Origin: Chloracidobacterium sp. UBA3360
GTDB taxonomy: Bacteria > Acidobacteriota > Blastocatellia > Pyrinomonadales > Pyrinomonadaceae
Assembly: GCA_002360555.1 (NCBI GenBank)
Contig: DEQS01000022.1
Location: forward strand, 1-29,814
Length of the DNA stretch: 29,814 bases
Direction of reading: 5' to 3'
Part shown: positions 16,301 through 22,717 of the stretch, piece after piece
Numbering within the stretch: the stretch's first letter is position 1
Layout of the letters: each line of letters opens with the position of its first letter
Made by a program: the position numbers and the translations under genes
Notes under the pieces: model-generated
Database searches by the model: none
What the model saw: only the letters and a program-made list of their open reading frames with translations
Told to the model about the DNA's origin: nothing

Positions 16301-18681
16301 TGGGGCGGACGCTGCGGATCCGGCAGCCGGAGCAGGAGGTCAATACTTCGCTGAATACATCGGGCAATCCGGACAACAACAGTTGGACGGGCGGATTTAC
16401 CTACGACAACAACGGCAATGTGCTGACGGCTACCGACGCCAAGGGCACGACGATCACGAACACCTACGACGCTCTTAACCGTGCGCTCACCAGAACCTAT
16501 TCCGACGGTACGCCCACGGTTACGAACACCTATGGAACCATAGCTCCGGCTATCGGGAAATTGATAAAAGTTTCGAGTAGCGTTTCTGAAACTCAATATA
16601 GCCTCTTCGACGCAACAGGTCGTCTCACCGAGAGCAAACAGGTGACCGACGGCAACACCTATACTTCGAAATATACATACAACCTGTCCGGGGCCATTGT
16701 CGAGGAAGAATATCCTTCGGGCCGTAGGGTCCAGAACGTTTTGGATAACAACGGCGATCTTTCGATAGTACAGAGTAAAAAGAACGCGAGTTCCGGGTAT
16801 TGGCATTATGCCGATGGTTTTACCTACAACGCGGCGGGCGGCGTTACTAAGATGCAGTTGGGCAATGGGCTGTGGGAAACTGCTCAGTTCAATACCCGCC
16901 AGCAGGTAACGCAGCTTGGGCTTGGGATCGTGGCGACGGATACCAGTCATTGGAAGATCGACTACGAGTTTGGCGAACTGCAAACAAACGGAACGGTCGA
17001 TGCGACGAAGAACACCGGTAACATCGGCAAGCAAACTCTGACCGTGCCCGGAACAAACTTTGTACAGGCTTACAAATACGACCCGCTTGATCGATTGACC
17101 GAGGCCAAGGAAACAACCAGCTCAACGCAAAACTGGATACAGCAATTCGGATACGACCGCTACGGCAACCGGACGAGCTTTAGCCAGACGATCGGCAGCA
17201 CGACAACGACCTCAACCCCGAGCATCGATGCCGGAACAAACCGGTTCAGCGGCAGCCAAGGGTTTACTTACGATGCGAACGGCAACATTACTCGGGACGC
17301 CGACCCGCTAAACTCGCATGTCCGTTCGTTCACCTTTAACGGTGACAATAAACAGACACAGGTCACGGATGTCACAAACTCAAACCATGTAGTCGGCACC
17401 TATTACTACGACGGCGAAGGCAAACGCGTCAAAAAAGTCACCGACACCGAGACCACGATCTTTGTCTATTCCGCCGGAAAGCTAGTTGCGGAATACTCGA
17501 CAAACGTCACTCCCGTCGAGGACGCGAAGGTTGCATACACAACAGCAGATCATCTTGGCAGCCCTCGCATAATCACCGATCAAAATGCGCAGATCACATC
17601 CCGAAGAGACTTTATGCCGTTTGGCGAGGAAATAGTTCCAAATGTCGGCGGCAGGACTTCCGGATTGCAGTACGGATCAACCGACGACGAAGTGCGCCAA
17701 AAATTCACCGGCTATCAAAAAGACGCCGAAACATCGCTCGACTTCGCCGAGGCGCGGATGTACGAAAATCGATTTGGAAGGTTCACGGCGGTTGATCCGT
17801 TGACGGCTTCAGGTAAGTCTGCAAATCCTCAAAGTTTTAACCGATATATCTATGTGGGGAATTCGCCATTAGTAATGACTGATCCGTCAGGAATGATTGG
17901 TGACTATTACACACGGGATATGAATTACATTGGCAGTGATGGAATAGATGACGGTAAGCACTATTATGCTGAAATAGATTATTTGGAAACCCGATCAGAG
18001 GGTCCTAATATTATCCATGTAAAGAACTCGGAGGAATTTTTCCTTCCATCAAACGAGAATCAGACGATCGGAGCACTTGCGGCTGGCATTTCGGGAGGGG
18101 TCGACAATGGTATCAGCGGAATATTTAAAGGGATTGGCAACGCCCCTGCTGCTGGCCTAAACGGCATTACTGGTACACTCCTGAATCATGGCATTGGTAG
18201 CTTGTATTTTCAAGGGTCGAACCCCTTGGCAGTTCCGCTACCATTTAGTAGTGGAAACGCCAGCGAAAAGAGCTACATGAGCGCCGGAACAACGGGTACC
18301 CTCCTAGGCCTTGGTCCTGCCGCTGGAGTATTTGCTAAAGGAGGAGCACCACTTTCCGTGGTGCCGGAAGTCACTCCCGCTGCCTCGTCATTACCTCTTC
18401 AAACTCATCACTTTGCTACGATTAGAAACAAAACCTATACTCCTCAAATGGCAGATATTGCGAGCGAGTTTGGCCTTAACCTTAAAGGCTCTTGGAATAC
18501 GCAAACGCTGCCGCATTTGGGACGACATACCAACAAATATCATGAATTTGTGCTCGACGGTATGTCACGAGCACGTGTCGGAGCAAATGGAAGTCAGGCC
18601 GAATTCCTGCGGCTGTTTAACCAAAATGTTAAGCAGCCGGTAATTCAGAATCCTAATTTACTGGGGAAGAAGGGGTGGTAG
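13396..18681 (+). CDS. Sec-exported RHS protein with AHH-like nuclease toxin tip
   Basis: The 1761-residue product begins with a signal peptide (LLPLILFCFAVMLFCAQTALS, within residues 10-31). I chose the ATG at 13396, since upstream extension lies inside the preceding gene. GNLMLNIPLASLPPGRGG and LRYNS mark the usual RHS N-terminal region. Many YD repeats (YDxxGRL, YDANGNI) fill about 280-1370. The RHS core motif runs from about 1385 (ADHLGSPR) through FMPFGEE, FTGYQKD and LDFAEARMYENRFGRFTAVDP to DPSG at 1496-1499. The variable tip of about 260 residues has YIGSDGIDDGKHYY, a Gly/Ala-rich linker and a C-terminal domain with His1671-His1672 (QTHHFATIRNK), LPHLGRH (His1707, His1711) and YH (His1716). 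This pattern fits the AHH group of HNH/endonuclease VII-type nucleases. No PAAR or VgrG domain is present. The DNA of the tip is visibly more AT-rich than the repeat region. Role: contact-dependent or secreted antibacterial toxin, inferred. Confidence 0.9.
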   Translation: MNTLEVKKNLLPLILFCFAVMLFCAQTALSDTTSAPDRGFTPGGSYALSDIETIALQSGNLMLNIPLASLPPGRGGLSAGLSLRYNSKLWDVSTGEQDYPATGTLAGLIPGEDGGWNYGYRYSIKLQESGTGFTPFIVMPDGSQHKLCVLDGSGNPDCAFTTYTNSTFVDYFTMDGTYLKIRVTATGGYDVMGMTWTMSMPDGTQVINKPAGTSVAQRTIDRNGNKVDITENATDSNYSNLRTTYIEDDMGRKIVILYEYDHTSHPNEDKVYFDGFGGEDMFTLVKWRTVNVKKVLKTCQGSCTPLGSYLQNIDHDFKMVERIYLPAPVSAPTQFGSLFYEFDYNDDIVSGSSPQATVGWGEVSKVTLPSDAYTEYEYTTDNQTGASVKAHWLTNNRPTQKESHYDETYDGSTASRTDTWTYSGGTTPTITGPDGGVTTQYFGTVQGFNPGTGDVLLKTVRPDGSITDSYYVANNPIAAGTYDGVANNFVKYEYNTIADSSGSPSKTAIKEYSRDKNGNVTEVKEYDFVAYSSVPRDGNGFVTGLPSGISSSLKRITQTEYYNPVPDSASTTYNDADSYHLNSSSRLRSLPKASEVLNSSSTPQSRSEITYDYTDYSGSNTKGGNPTATKVWDSTKGSYSNPLTSGNWITTSATYDSYGNPTLTTDARGVDTTITYGCIDGNVSCSGTLKDLYPTKVEKASNYSGVKLTSTSTYDFSSGLQLTSTDEDNNDLTNKTEYDKLGRPVKAISAYGDATWESWTETTYHDADRYVVVESDVAAKGDGKKVAIQHYDQLGRVRLSRTLEDATSEDPTDEQDGIKVQTRYKTVSGYTYQIKSNPYRATTSSGASGEDTMGWTRSKAHHLGKHSEVETFSGSALPAPWGSNSSSTGMVQTDIDANATTVTDQAGKLRRSITNALGQLTRVDEPNSSNALGSISSPNQATYYNYNTLGAMIRVQQGSQDRYFMYDSLGRTLRIRQPEQEVNTSLNTSGNPDNNSWTGGFTYDNNGNVLTATDAKGTTITNTYDALNRALTRTYSDGTPTVTNTYGTIAPAIGKLIKVSSSVSETQYSLFDATGRLTESKQVTDGNTYTSKYTYNLSGAIVEEEYPSGRRVQNVLDNNGDLSIVQSKKNASSGYWHYADGFTYNAAGGVTKMQLGNGLWETAQFNTRQQVTQLGLGIVATDTSHWKIDYEFGELQTNGTVDATKNTGNIGKQTLTVPGTNFVQAYKYDPLDRLTEAKETTSSTQNWIQQFGYDRYGNRTSFSQTIGSTTTTSTPSIDAGTNRFSGSQGFTYDANGNITRDADPLNSHVRSFTFNGDNKQTQVTDVTNSNHVVGTYYYDGEGKRVKKVTDTETTIFVYSAGKLVAEYSTNVTPVEDAKVAYTTADHLGSPRIITDQNAQITSRRDFMPFGEEIVPNVGGRTSGLQYGSTDDEVRQKFTGYQKDAETSLDFAEARMYENRFGRFTAVDPLTASGKSANPQSFNRYIYVGNSPLVMTDPSGMIGDYYTRDMNYIGSDGIDDGKHYYAEIDYLETRSEGPNIIHVKNSEEFFLPSNENQTIGALAAGISGGVDNGISGIFKGIGNAPAAGLNGITGTLLNHGIGSLYFQGSNPLAVPLPFSSGNASEKSYMSAGTTGTLLGLGPAAGVFAKGGAPLSVVPEVTPAASSLPLQTHHFATIRNKTYTPQMADIASEFGLNLKGSWNTQTLPHLGRHTNKYHEFVLDGMSRARVGANGSQAEFLRLFNQNVKQPVIQNPNLLGKKGW

Positions 18682-19284
18682 ATGATTAAGTACTTTCTTT
18701 TAACGTGGAAAAATACGGCAGGGGCGGGCGTAAGCGCATTTCCGCGGAATTACGTTGGCCTTGCCCAAGACTTGGCACGTTCACTTGTGAACTCTAGCGA
18801 GTTGCCGTTTGACCTCATCTTGGTAAAACTTACCCCTCATCGAAACGGACTGGACGAGAGTTCGGACCTTTCTGGCTTACGTGATGCATGGCCGGACTAT
18901 ATGCCTAATAGGTTCGCTTGGCCGCTTTGCTCGGCAAAACTGCGAGAAGTCATCAGTAGACACCTAATACACGACGAAGGCCTCAATTGGATTCCCGCCA
19001 AAATATCCGGTGCAGGTGAAACCAGAGAGTATTATATTGCCCGTTTTGACACAATGCACGACGTTTTGGATAATGAAAAAACGACTTACGTTCCGGAGAC
19101 GACTCATATTATCCGACCGTGGTTTTCAATCGCCAAAGTTAACGGTCTTTCAATTTTCCCCAAACCCTCCGATTTCGATCTTTGGAGAATAACGTCGAGC
19201 ATATTTATTCGCGACTCCCTAAAGCGAGAGATTGTAAATGCCGGGATTACTGGTGTCGCTTTTGAGCAAGCCCATATCTCTTAA
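18682..19284 (+). CDS. Probable immunity protein (Imm11/DUF1629-like)
   Basis: A 200-residue cytosolic protein whose ATG follows the RHS stop codon with no gap (TAGATG), so it is almost certainly co-translated with the toxin. The layout resembles the Imm11/DUF1629 family: an N-terminal part ending in FAWPLCSAKLREVI, then WIPAKISGAGETREYYIARFD, DVLDNEKT near 127-133, and a final ITGVAFE (189-195). These assignments rest on motif memory, not a search. The expected job is to bind and block the adjacent nuclease tip in the producing cell. Position alone (first gene after an RHS tip) supports an immunity role. A terminator at 19373 closes the cassette. Base use resembles the AT-richer toxin tip. 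Confidence 0.72.
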   Translation: MIKYFLLTWKNTAGAGVSAFPRNYVGLAQDLARSLVNSSELPFDLILVKLTPHRNGLDESSDLSGLRDAWPDYMPNRFAWPLCSAKLREVISRHLIHDEGLNWIPAKISGAGETREYYIARFDTMHDVLDNEKTTYVPETTHIIRPWFSIAKVNGLSIFPKPSDFDLWRITSSIFIRDSLKREIVNAGITGVAFEQAHIS

Positions 19285-19372
19285 ATCAATCTTTTGAAGA
19301 ATCCAGCACTTTGCGCGGAAAAACGTAGGAGATGGGGATAGGCCATCTTCGAAAGGAAAAGGAAAAGGATAA

Positions 19373-19404
19373 AAAAAGGCTTCGCATATCGCGAAGCCTT
19401 TTTG
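19373..19404. terminator. Bidirectional hairpin terminator
   Basis: A perfect 13-bp stem (AAAAAGGCTTCGC at 19373-19385 with GCGAAGCCTTTTT at 19391-19403) and a 5-base loop, with A-run and T-run on the two sides. It can end the RHS/immunity transcript on the plus strand and the CYTH-side transcript on the minus strand. Confidence 0.93.
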
Positions 19405-19512
19405 TTATTTGACCGCTTTGATGCGGTTGCGGGTGAGGTCGTTCTCAACCATTGATTCGAGGGTCTCGTGGACCTTGGCGTAGATGCCGTCGGGGTCGAG
19501 GCCGTAGTTTAT
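19405..19512 (-). pseudogene. Orphan C-terminal gene remnant
   Basis: Just after the CYTH gene stop, the minus strand carries a 35-codon frame that reads like the end of a real protein (YGLDPDGIYAKVHETLES, then MVENDLTRNRIKAVK) and stops with TAA immediately before the terminator. It has no start of its own except an internal ATG, and the frame is closed by a TGA at 19515. The clean codon pattern and the adjacent terminator suggest it is the leftover 3' end of a lost gene. I do not recognise the parent family. Confidence 0.45.
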
Positions 19513-20060
19513 TCATCTGAAACGGAAACTGAGAGCGAGCCGAGCTTTGCGACCTCGGCCTGGATGTCGGCGAAGTTCTTTTCGACTAGACTGCTGCCCG
19601 CAAAGAATGGGTTCGTCGTGACCTCAAAAATTGCGAATGGCGGCGGGATGAGGGCTTCCATTTGCTCTCGGGTCTCAAACTCGACCTTTGCGGTGTTCAG
19701 TCCCCACAGAGGGCCGAGATAGACGTCAAAGGCAAACGAGATGCGGTCAAATTCGTGAAAATACCGGTTCTTGCGTATTTCCCTGCCCTCAAAATGTTCA
19801 AAAGCAGCGTATTCCGCTTCGTTGAGATGTATCTCGGCGAGCTTTGTGATCGCACCGTCTTCGGTCGTGACGGCAAACTGCTGTTGTAGGATATGCGTCC
19901 ATTCTTTCGAATACGGATCGCGTATCGCCCGCAATCTGATGCGGGTGTTTTCGATGTAATTATCAAAGATCTGCAGGTGGCTGCTCGCCGGCGTGAGCGG
20001 GTCGGGCAGACTTTCGATCAGAAAGAGTCGATTGAGTTCGGTTTGGGCAGTATTGTTCAT
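19509..20060 (-). CDS. CYTH domain-containing protein
   Basis: The 183-residue product has the layout of the CYTH (triphosphate tunnel) superfamily: an N-terminal strand ELNRLFLI, alternating Arg residues in TRIRLRAIR (39-47), RKNRY (96-100), DVYLG (112-116), KVEFE (125-129) and IFEVTTNPFF (144-153). Members bind inorganic or organic triphosphates with a metal. The usual EXEXK of the first strand is degenerate (Glu8-x-Asn10-x-Leu12), so catalytic activity is uncertain. The ATG at 20060 gives the whole domain. A TATAAT -10 lies about 14 bases upstream, implying a very short leader. The gene diverges from a lipoprotein gene. Its 3' end overlaps the edge of an unrelated gene remnant, a sign of past rearrangement. 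Confidence 0.78.
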   Translation of the reverse strand: MNNTAQTELNRLFLIESLPDPLTPASSHLQIFDNYIENTRIRLRAIRDPYSKEWTHILQQQFAVTTEDGAITKLAEIHLNEAEYAAFEHFEGREIRKNRYFHEFDRISFAFDVYLGPLWGLNTAKVEFETREQMEALIPPPFAIFEVTTNPFFAGSSLVEKNFADIQAEVAKLGSLSVSVSDE

Positions 20061-20081
20061 TTTACTTAAATTTATTATACT
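20053..20081 (+). promoter_or_regulatory. Candidate promoter for the first lipoprotein gene
   Basis: TTGTTC at 20053-20058, a 17-base spacer and TATACT at 20076-20081. It overlaps the first codons of the divergent CYTH gene and would start transcription near 20088. Confidence 0.4.
20074..20079 (-). promoter_or_regulatory. -10 element for the CYTH gene
   Basis: Perfect TATAAT on the minus strand, 13 bases before the ATG at 20060. No good -35 is visible. It overlaps the -10 of the divergent promoter, so the two may exclude each other. Confidence 0.4.
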
Positions 20082-20115
20082 CGTGAATTCGATTTATCTG
20101 GGAGATACGAGACCT

Positions 20116-20673
20116 ATGACACGTAAATATTTTGTATTATTTTTTGCTATTACACTGTTTATCGCCGCTTGCGGCGGCGGAACGACCCCGCCAAATGCTA
20201 ACGGCGGCAATAGCAATACCGCCGGCGGCAATTCGAACAACCCGCTTGCCGTCACGACGCCTACTCCGGAAACCACGACCAACAACGCACCGACGTTGAC
20301 GCCGGTATTCAAAGCGTATTGTGACGCGATGGTCAAAAAAGACGAGGCGGCTCTGCGCAAGATCTATTCGTCAGACACGATCAAAGATTTCGAAGATCAG
20401 ATGAAAGCCGACAAGATCAAGAGCCTGATGAAATTTCTCGAGGACGATGCGGTTTCAGGCAAGCTGTGCGAGGTACGCAACGAACAGATCAAGGGCGACG
20501 AGGCCGTTGCTGAGATCCGTGCCGACAGCTATCCCAACGGCATCAAGGTCGTTTTTGTAAAAGAAGCCGGCGAATGGAAACTGACAAACCGCAGCCCGGC
20601 GATCGATTCGGTCAAACAAACGGCGACCAATCCGCCGGCTGCAAATGCGAATTCGAACGCCGCGAAGAAATAA
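20116..20673 (+). CDS. Small lipoprotein with NTF2/DUF4878-like domain
   Basis: The 185-residue product starts MTRKYFVLFFAITLFIAAC, with a lipobox ending at Cys19 for lipid attachment. An Asn/Gly/Thr-rich spacer follows to about residue 58. The C-terminal domain has a helix-rich start (FKAYCDAMVKKDEAALRKIYS) and a beta-rich end (VFVKEAGEWKLTN), the pattern of NTF2-like/DUF4878 proteins. A longer start at 19993 would put non-signal sequence in front and overlaps the CYTH gene, so it was rejected. GGGAG lies about 12 bases before the ATG. It is probably anchored in the inner or outer membrane; the function is unknown. A terminator follows. Confidence 0.85.
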   Translation: MTRKYFVLFFAITLFIAACGGGTTPPNANGGNSNTAGGNSNNPLAVTTPTPETTTNNAPTLTPVFKAYCDAMVKKDEAALRKIYSSDTIKDFEDQMKADKIKSLMKFLEDDAVSGKLCEVRNEQIKGDEAVAEIRADSYPNGIKVVFVKEAGEWKLTNRSPAIDSVKQTATNPPAANANSNAAKK

Positions 20674-20696
20674 GGTCTACAACGCAGGATGAATTC

Positions 20697-20733
20697 AAAA
20701 TGACCTGAATTTTATTCGGGTCATTTTTTTTGT
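20697..20733 (+). terminator. Rho-independent terminator
   Basis: An 11-bp stem with one G-U pair (20699-20709 with 20715-20725), a 5-base loop and eight T residues. It separates the two lipoprotein genes. Confidence 0.9.
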
Positions 20734-20843
20734 TTTGTTGCTTGCAATTGGATATAAAACTGCTAACATTTTGAGATTGCCGGACAGAGAAGAAAGAACT
20801 GACCGGCAATTTTAGAAAATCTTTGAGGACAGGAAAACTGACA

Positions 20844-21335
20844 ATGAAAAACATTATTTTGACACTGGGCGTTTTGACGCTGACATTCGCATTTATCGGC
20901 TGCGGCGCACCTGCGGCTAACAACACGGCTGCCAACAAACCGGCTAACGCCAATACCGCAGCTAACACGACCAACACCAACACAGCTGCTAACACAGCTG
21001 CAAACACTGCAAGCAACACCGCTGCTGCACCTGCAGCATCTGGAGCGGATCAGGATTTCACCGTCGTTAACAAGACCGGCGTGATCATCGACAAGCTTTA
21101 TGTCAGCCCAAGCGACAAGGACGATTGGCAGGAAGACATCCTCGGCAAAGACGTACTTGCTGACGGCGAATCATTAGAGATCAAGTTTCACCCGAAAGAA
21201 AAGATCGAAAAATGGGATCTCAAGATCGAAGATTCAAAGGGACAGTCGATCGAATGGCATGACCTCAAGCTGACCGAGATCAGCAAAGTCACGCTCCATT
21301 TCAAAGACGGCAAAGGAACTGCTGAAACCGAATAG
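20844..21335 (+). CDS. Small lipoprotein with low-complexity Ala/Asn/Thr spacer
   Basis: A 163-residue lipoprotein: signal MKNIILTLGVLTLTFAFIGC with the lipidated Cys at 20, then about 50 residues of Ala, Asn and Thr repeats, then a compact domain beginning DQDFTVVNKTGVIIDKLYVSPSD and containing DDWQEDILG and a final VTLHFKDG. This NKTG...LYVSPS domain recurs in bacterial exported proteins but I know of no assigned function. The spacer is coded by near-repetitive GCTAACAC units, a likely site of length change. The ATG at 20844 gives the normal signal; a TTG seven codons earlier was rejected. AGGACAGG upstream is a loose ribosome binding site. The gene sits between two terminators and is monocistronic. 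Confidence 0.85.
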   Translation: MKNIILTLGVLTLTFAFIGCGAPAANNTAANKPANANTAANTTNTNTAANTAANTASNTAAAPAASGADQDFTVVNKTGVIIDKLYVSPSDKDDWQEDILGKDVLADGESLEIKFHPKEKIEKWDLKIEDSKGQSIEWHDLKLTEISKVTLHFKDGKGTAETE

Positions 21336-21358
21336 TTTTAGTTTGATCTAGAAAACAA

Positions 21359-21392
21359 AAAAGGCCGCTTCGAGTGATCGAAGCGGCCTTTT
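21359..21392. terminator. Bidirectional terminator between convergent genes
   Basis: A perfect 15-bp stem (21359-21373 with 21378-21392) with loop GTGA, flanked by A and T runs. It ends both the plus-strand lipoprotein and the minus-strand acyl-CoA dehydrogenase transcripts. Confidence 0.95.
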
Positions 21393-21408
21393 CTAATCGT
21401 TAAATGCA

Positions 21409-22623
21409 CTACGCCGAGGCGGCTGAGGAATATGGCGGAAGAATTACCCTGGCGGCCTTTTCTTTCTTTAGCCCAAGAGCCCAGTCAGCCTGCATCAATG
21501 TGTGGATGTCGCGGGTCCCTTCATAGATCACCGCAGCTTTACAGTTTCGGAGGTAACGCTCGACCGGGTAGTCGTTGGTGTAGCCATTCGCTCCATGTAT
21601 CTCGATCGCCATCGACGCCGCTGTTTCAGACCGTGTGGTCGCTTGCCACTTTGCCATCGATGCAGCCTTAGCCGACGGCAAGCCCATATTTTTGAGATAG
21701 CCGCACTTGAGCCATAGCAGATGCGACATTTCGTAATCAGCTTCCATATTGGCGATCTTTTGTTTTACAAGCTGAAAATTACCGATCGTCTGTCCCTGCA
21801 CTTCACGCGTGTTGGCATACGCGACCGACGCGTCACGCGAGGCGCGGATCACGCCCGTCGCACCTGATGCAACGGTGTAACGGCCATTTTCAAGCGAAAA
21901 CATCGCGATCTTAAACCCTTCGCCCTCTTGGCCAAGCATATTACTTGCGGGAACGCGTACATCCTGGAGCGAAAAATAACCGGTGTTGCCCGCCTTGATA
22001 CCAAGCTTACCGTGGAGCGTACCGGATGAGAATCCTGCCATCGTTCGTTCGACAATAAAACACGAGATGCCGCTGTGATCGCGTTTCTTTTGCTTTTCGG
22101 CGTCCGTCCAGCAAAAGAAAAGGAAATGGTCGGCCACATCTCCAAGTGAGATCCACATCTTTTCGCCGTTGAGGATCCAATCGTCGCCATCGCGTTTTGC
22201 GTACGATTTCATACCTACGACGTCAGAACCGGCGTTCGGCTCGGTCAGGCCAAATGTCGCAAGCTTTTCGCCCTTGGCTTGCGGGACGAGGTATTTTTGC
22301 TTTTGTTCCTCCGTTCCCCACGAATAAACGCTGAGTGAATTGAGCCCGACGTGGACAGACATTGCGACCCGCAGAAATGTATCACAAGCTTCGAGTTCCT
22401 CACAAACTATACCAAGTGAGATGTAATCAAAACCCGCACCGCCGTACTGCTCCGGGATACAAACTCCCATCAGCCCCAGATCGGCCATTTTTTCAAAAAC
22501 CGAGCGTTCGAAATGAGATTTCTCGTCCCATTCTTTGATATACGGTGCGACCTCGCCCGCGCAAAATTCGCGCACGGTCCGTTGCAGGGCTTTATGTTCT
22601 TCGGTCAATTCTAATTCGATCAC
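21409..22623 (-). CDS. Acyl-CoA dehydrogenase
   Basis: A 404-residue FAD enzyme that oxidises an acyl-CoA to the 2,3-enoyl-CoA and passes electrons to an electron-transfer flavoprotein. The N-terminal helical domain (LTEEHKALQRTVREF, IPEQYGGAGFDY), the FAD-binding FGLTEPNAGSDVVG and WILNGEKMWIS, and the C-terminal block IHGANGYTNDYPVERYLRNCKAAVIYEGT are all present. Glu368 in IYEGT is the likely catalytic base. The chain-length preference cannot be told. The start is GTG at 22623, preceded by AAGGA about 13 bases upstream. It diverges from moeA across a 94-base gap that holds inverted repeats, a possible operator. Fatty-acid or branched-chain amino-acid breakdown is the probable role. Confidence 0.95.
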   Translation of the reverse strand: MIELELTEEHKALQRTVREFCAGEVAPYIKEWDEKSHFERSVFEKMADLGLMGVCIPEQYGGAGFDYISLGIVCEELEACDTFLRVAMSVHVGLNSLSVYSWGTEEQKQKYLVPQAKGEKLATFGLTEPNAGSDVVGMKSYAKRDGDDWILNGEKMWISLGDVADHFLFFCWTDAEKQKKRDHSGISCFIVERTMAGFSSGTLHGKLGIKAGNTGYFSLQDVRVPASNMLGQEGEGFKIAMFSLENGRYTVASGATGVIRASRDASVAYANTREVQGQTIGNFQLVKQKIANMEADYEMSHLLWLKCGYLKNMGLPSAKAASMAKWQATTRSETAASMAIEIHGANGYTNDYPVERYLRNCKAAVIYEGTRDIHTLMQADWALGLKKEKAARVILPPYSSAASA

Positions 22624-22655
22624 AATATGTAATTTCCTTGTCTAAAGTTTTGTTA

Positions 22656-22680
22656 TGATAACCAAATAAAAATGTTATCA
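22656..22680. promoter_or_regulatory. Inverted repeat in the acd-moeA divergent region
   Basis: TGATAAC at 22656-22662 and GTTATCA at 22674-22680 form a perfect 7-bp inverted repeat with an 11-base AT-rich centre, the geometry of a dimeric repressor site. Two TCGCGA palindromes follow at 22683-22688 and 22695-22700, 12 bases apart. No regulator gene lies in the window. Confidence 0.4.
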
Positions 22681-22717
22681 CTTCGCGATTCGTTTCGCGA
22701 GAGTCACGACGCAACCA

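Noticed and set aside
16201..17034. 277-codon open frame antisense to the RHS gene (with another of 197 codons at 15559-16152)
   Set aside because: Mirror frames of a strongly coding, repeat-rich gene; composition is Arg/Val/Ile-rich without recognisable domains.
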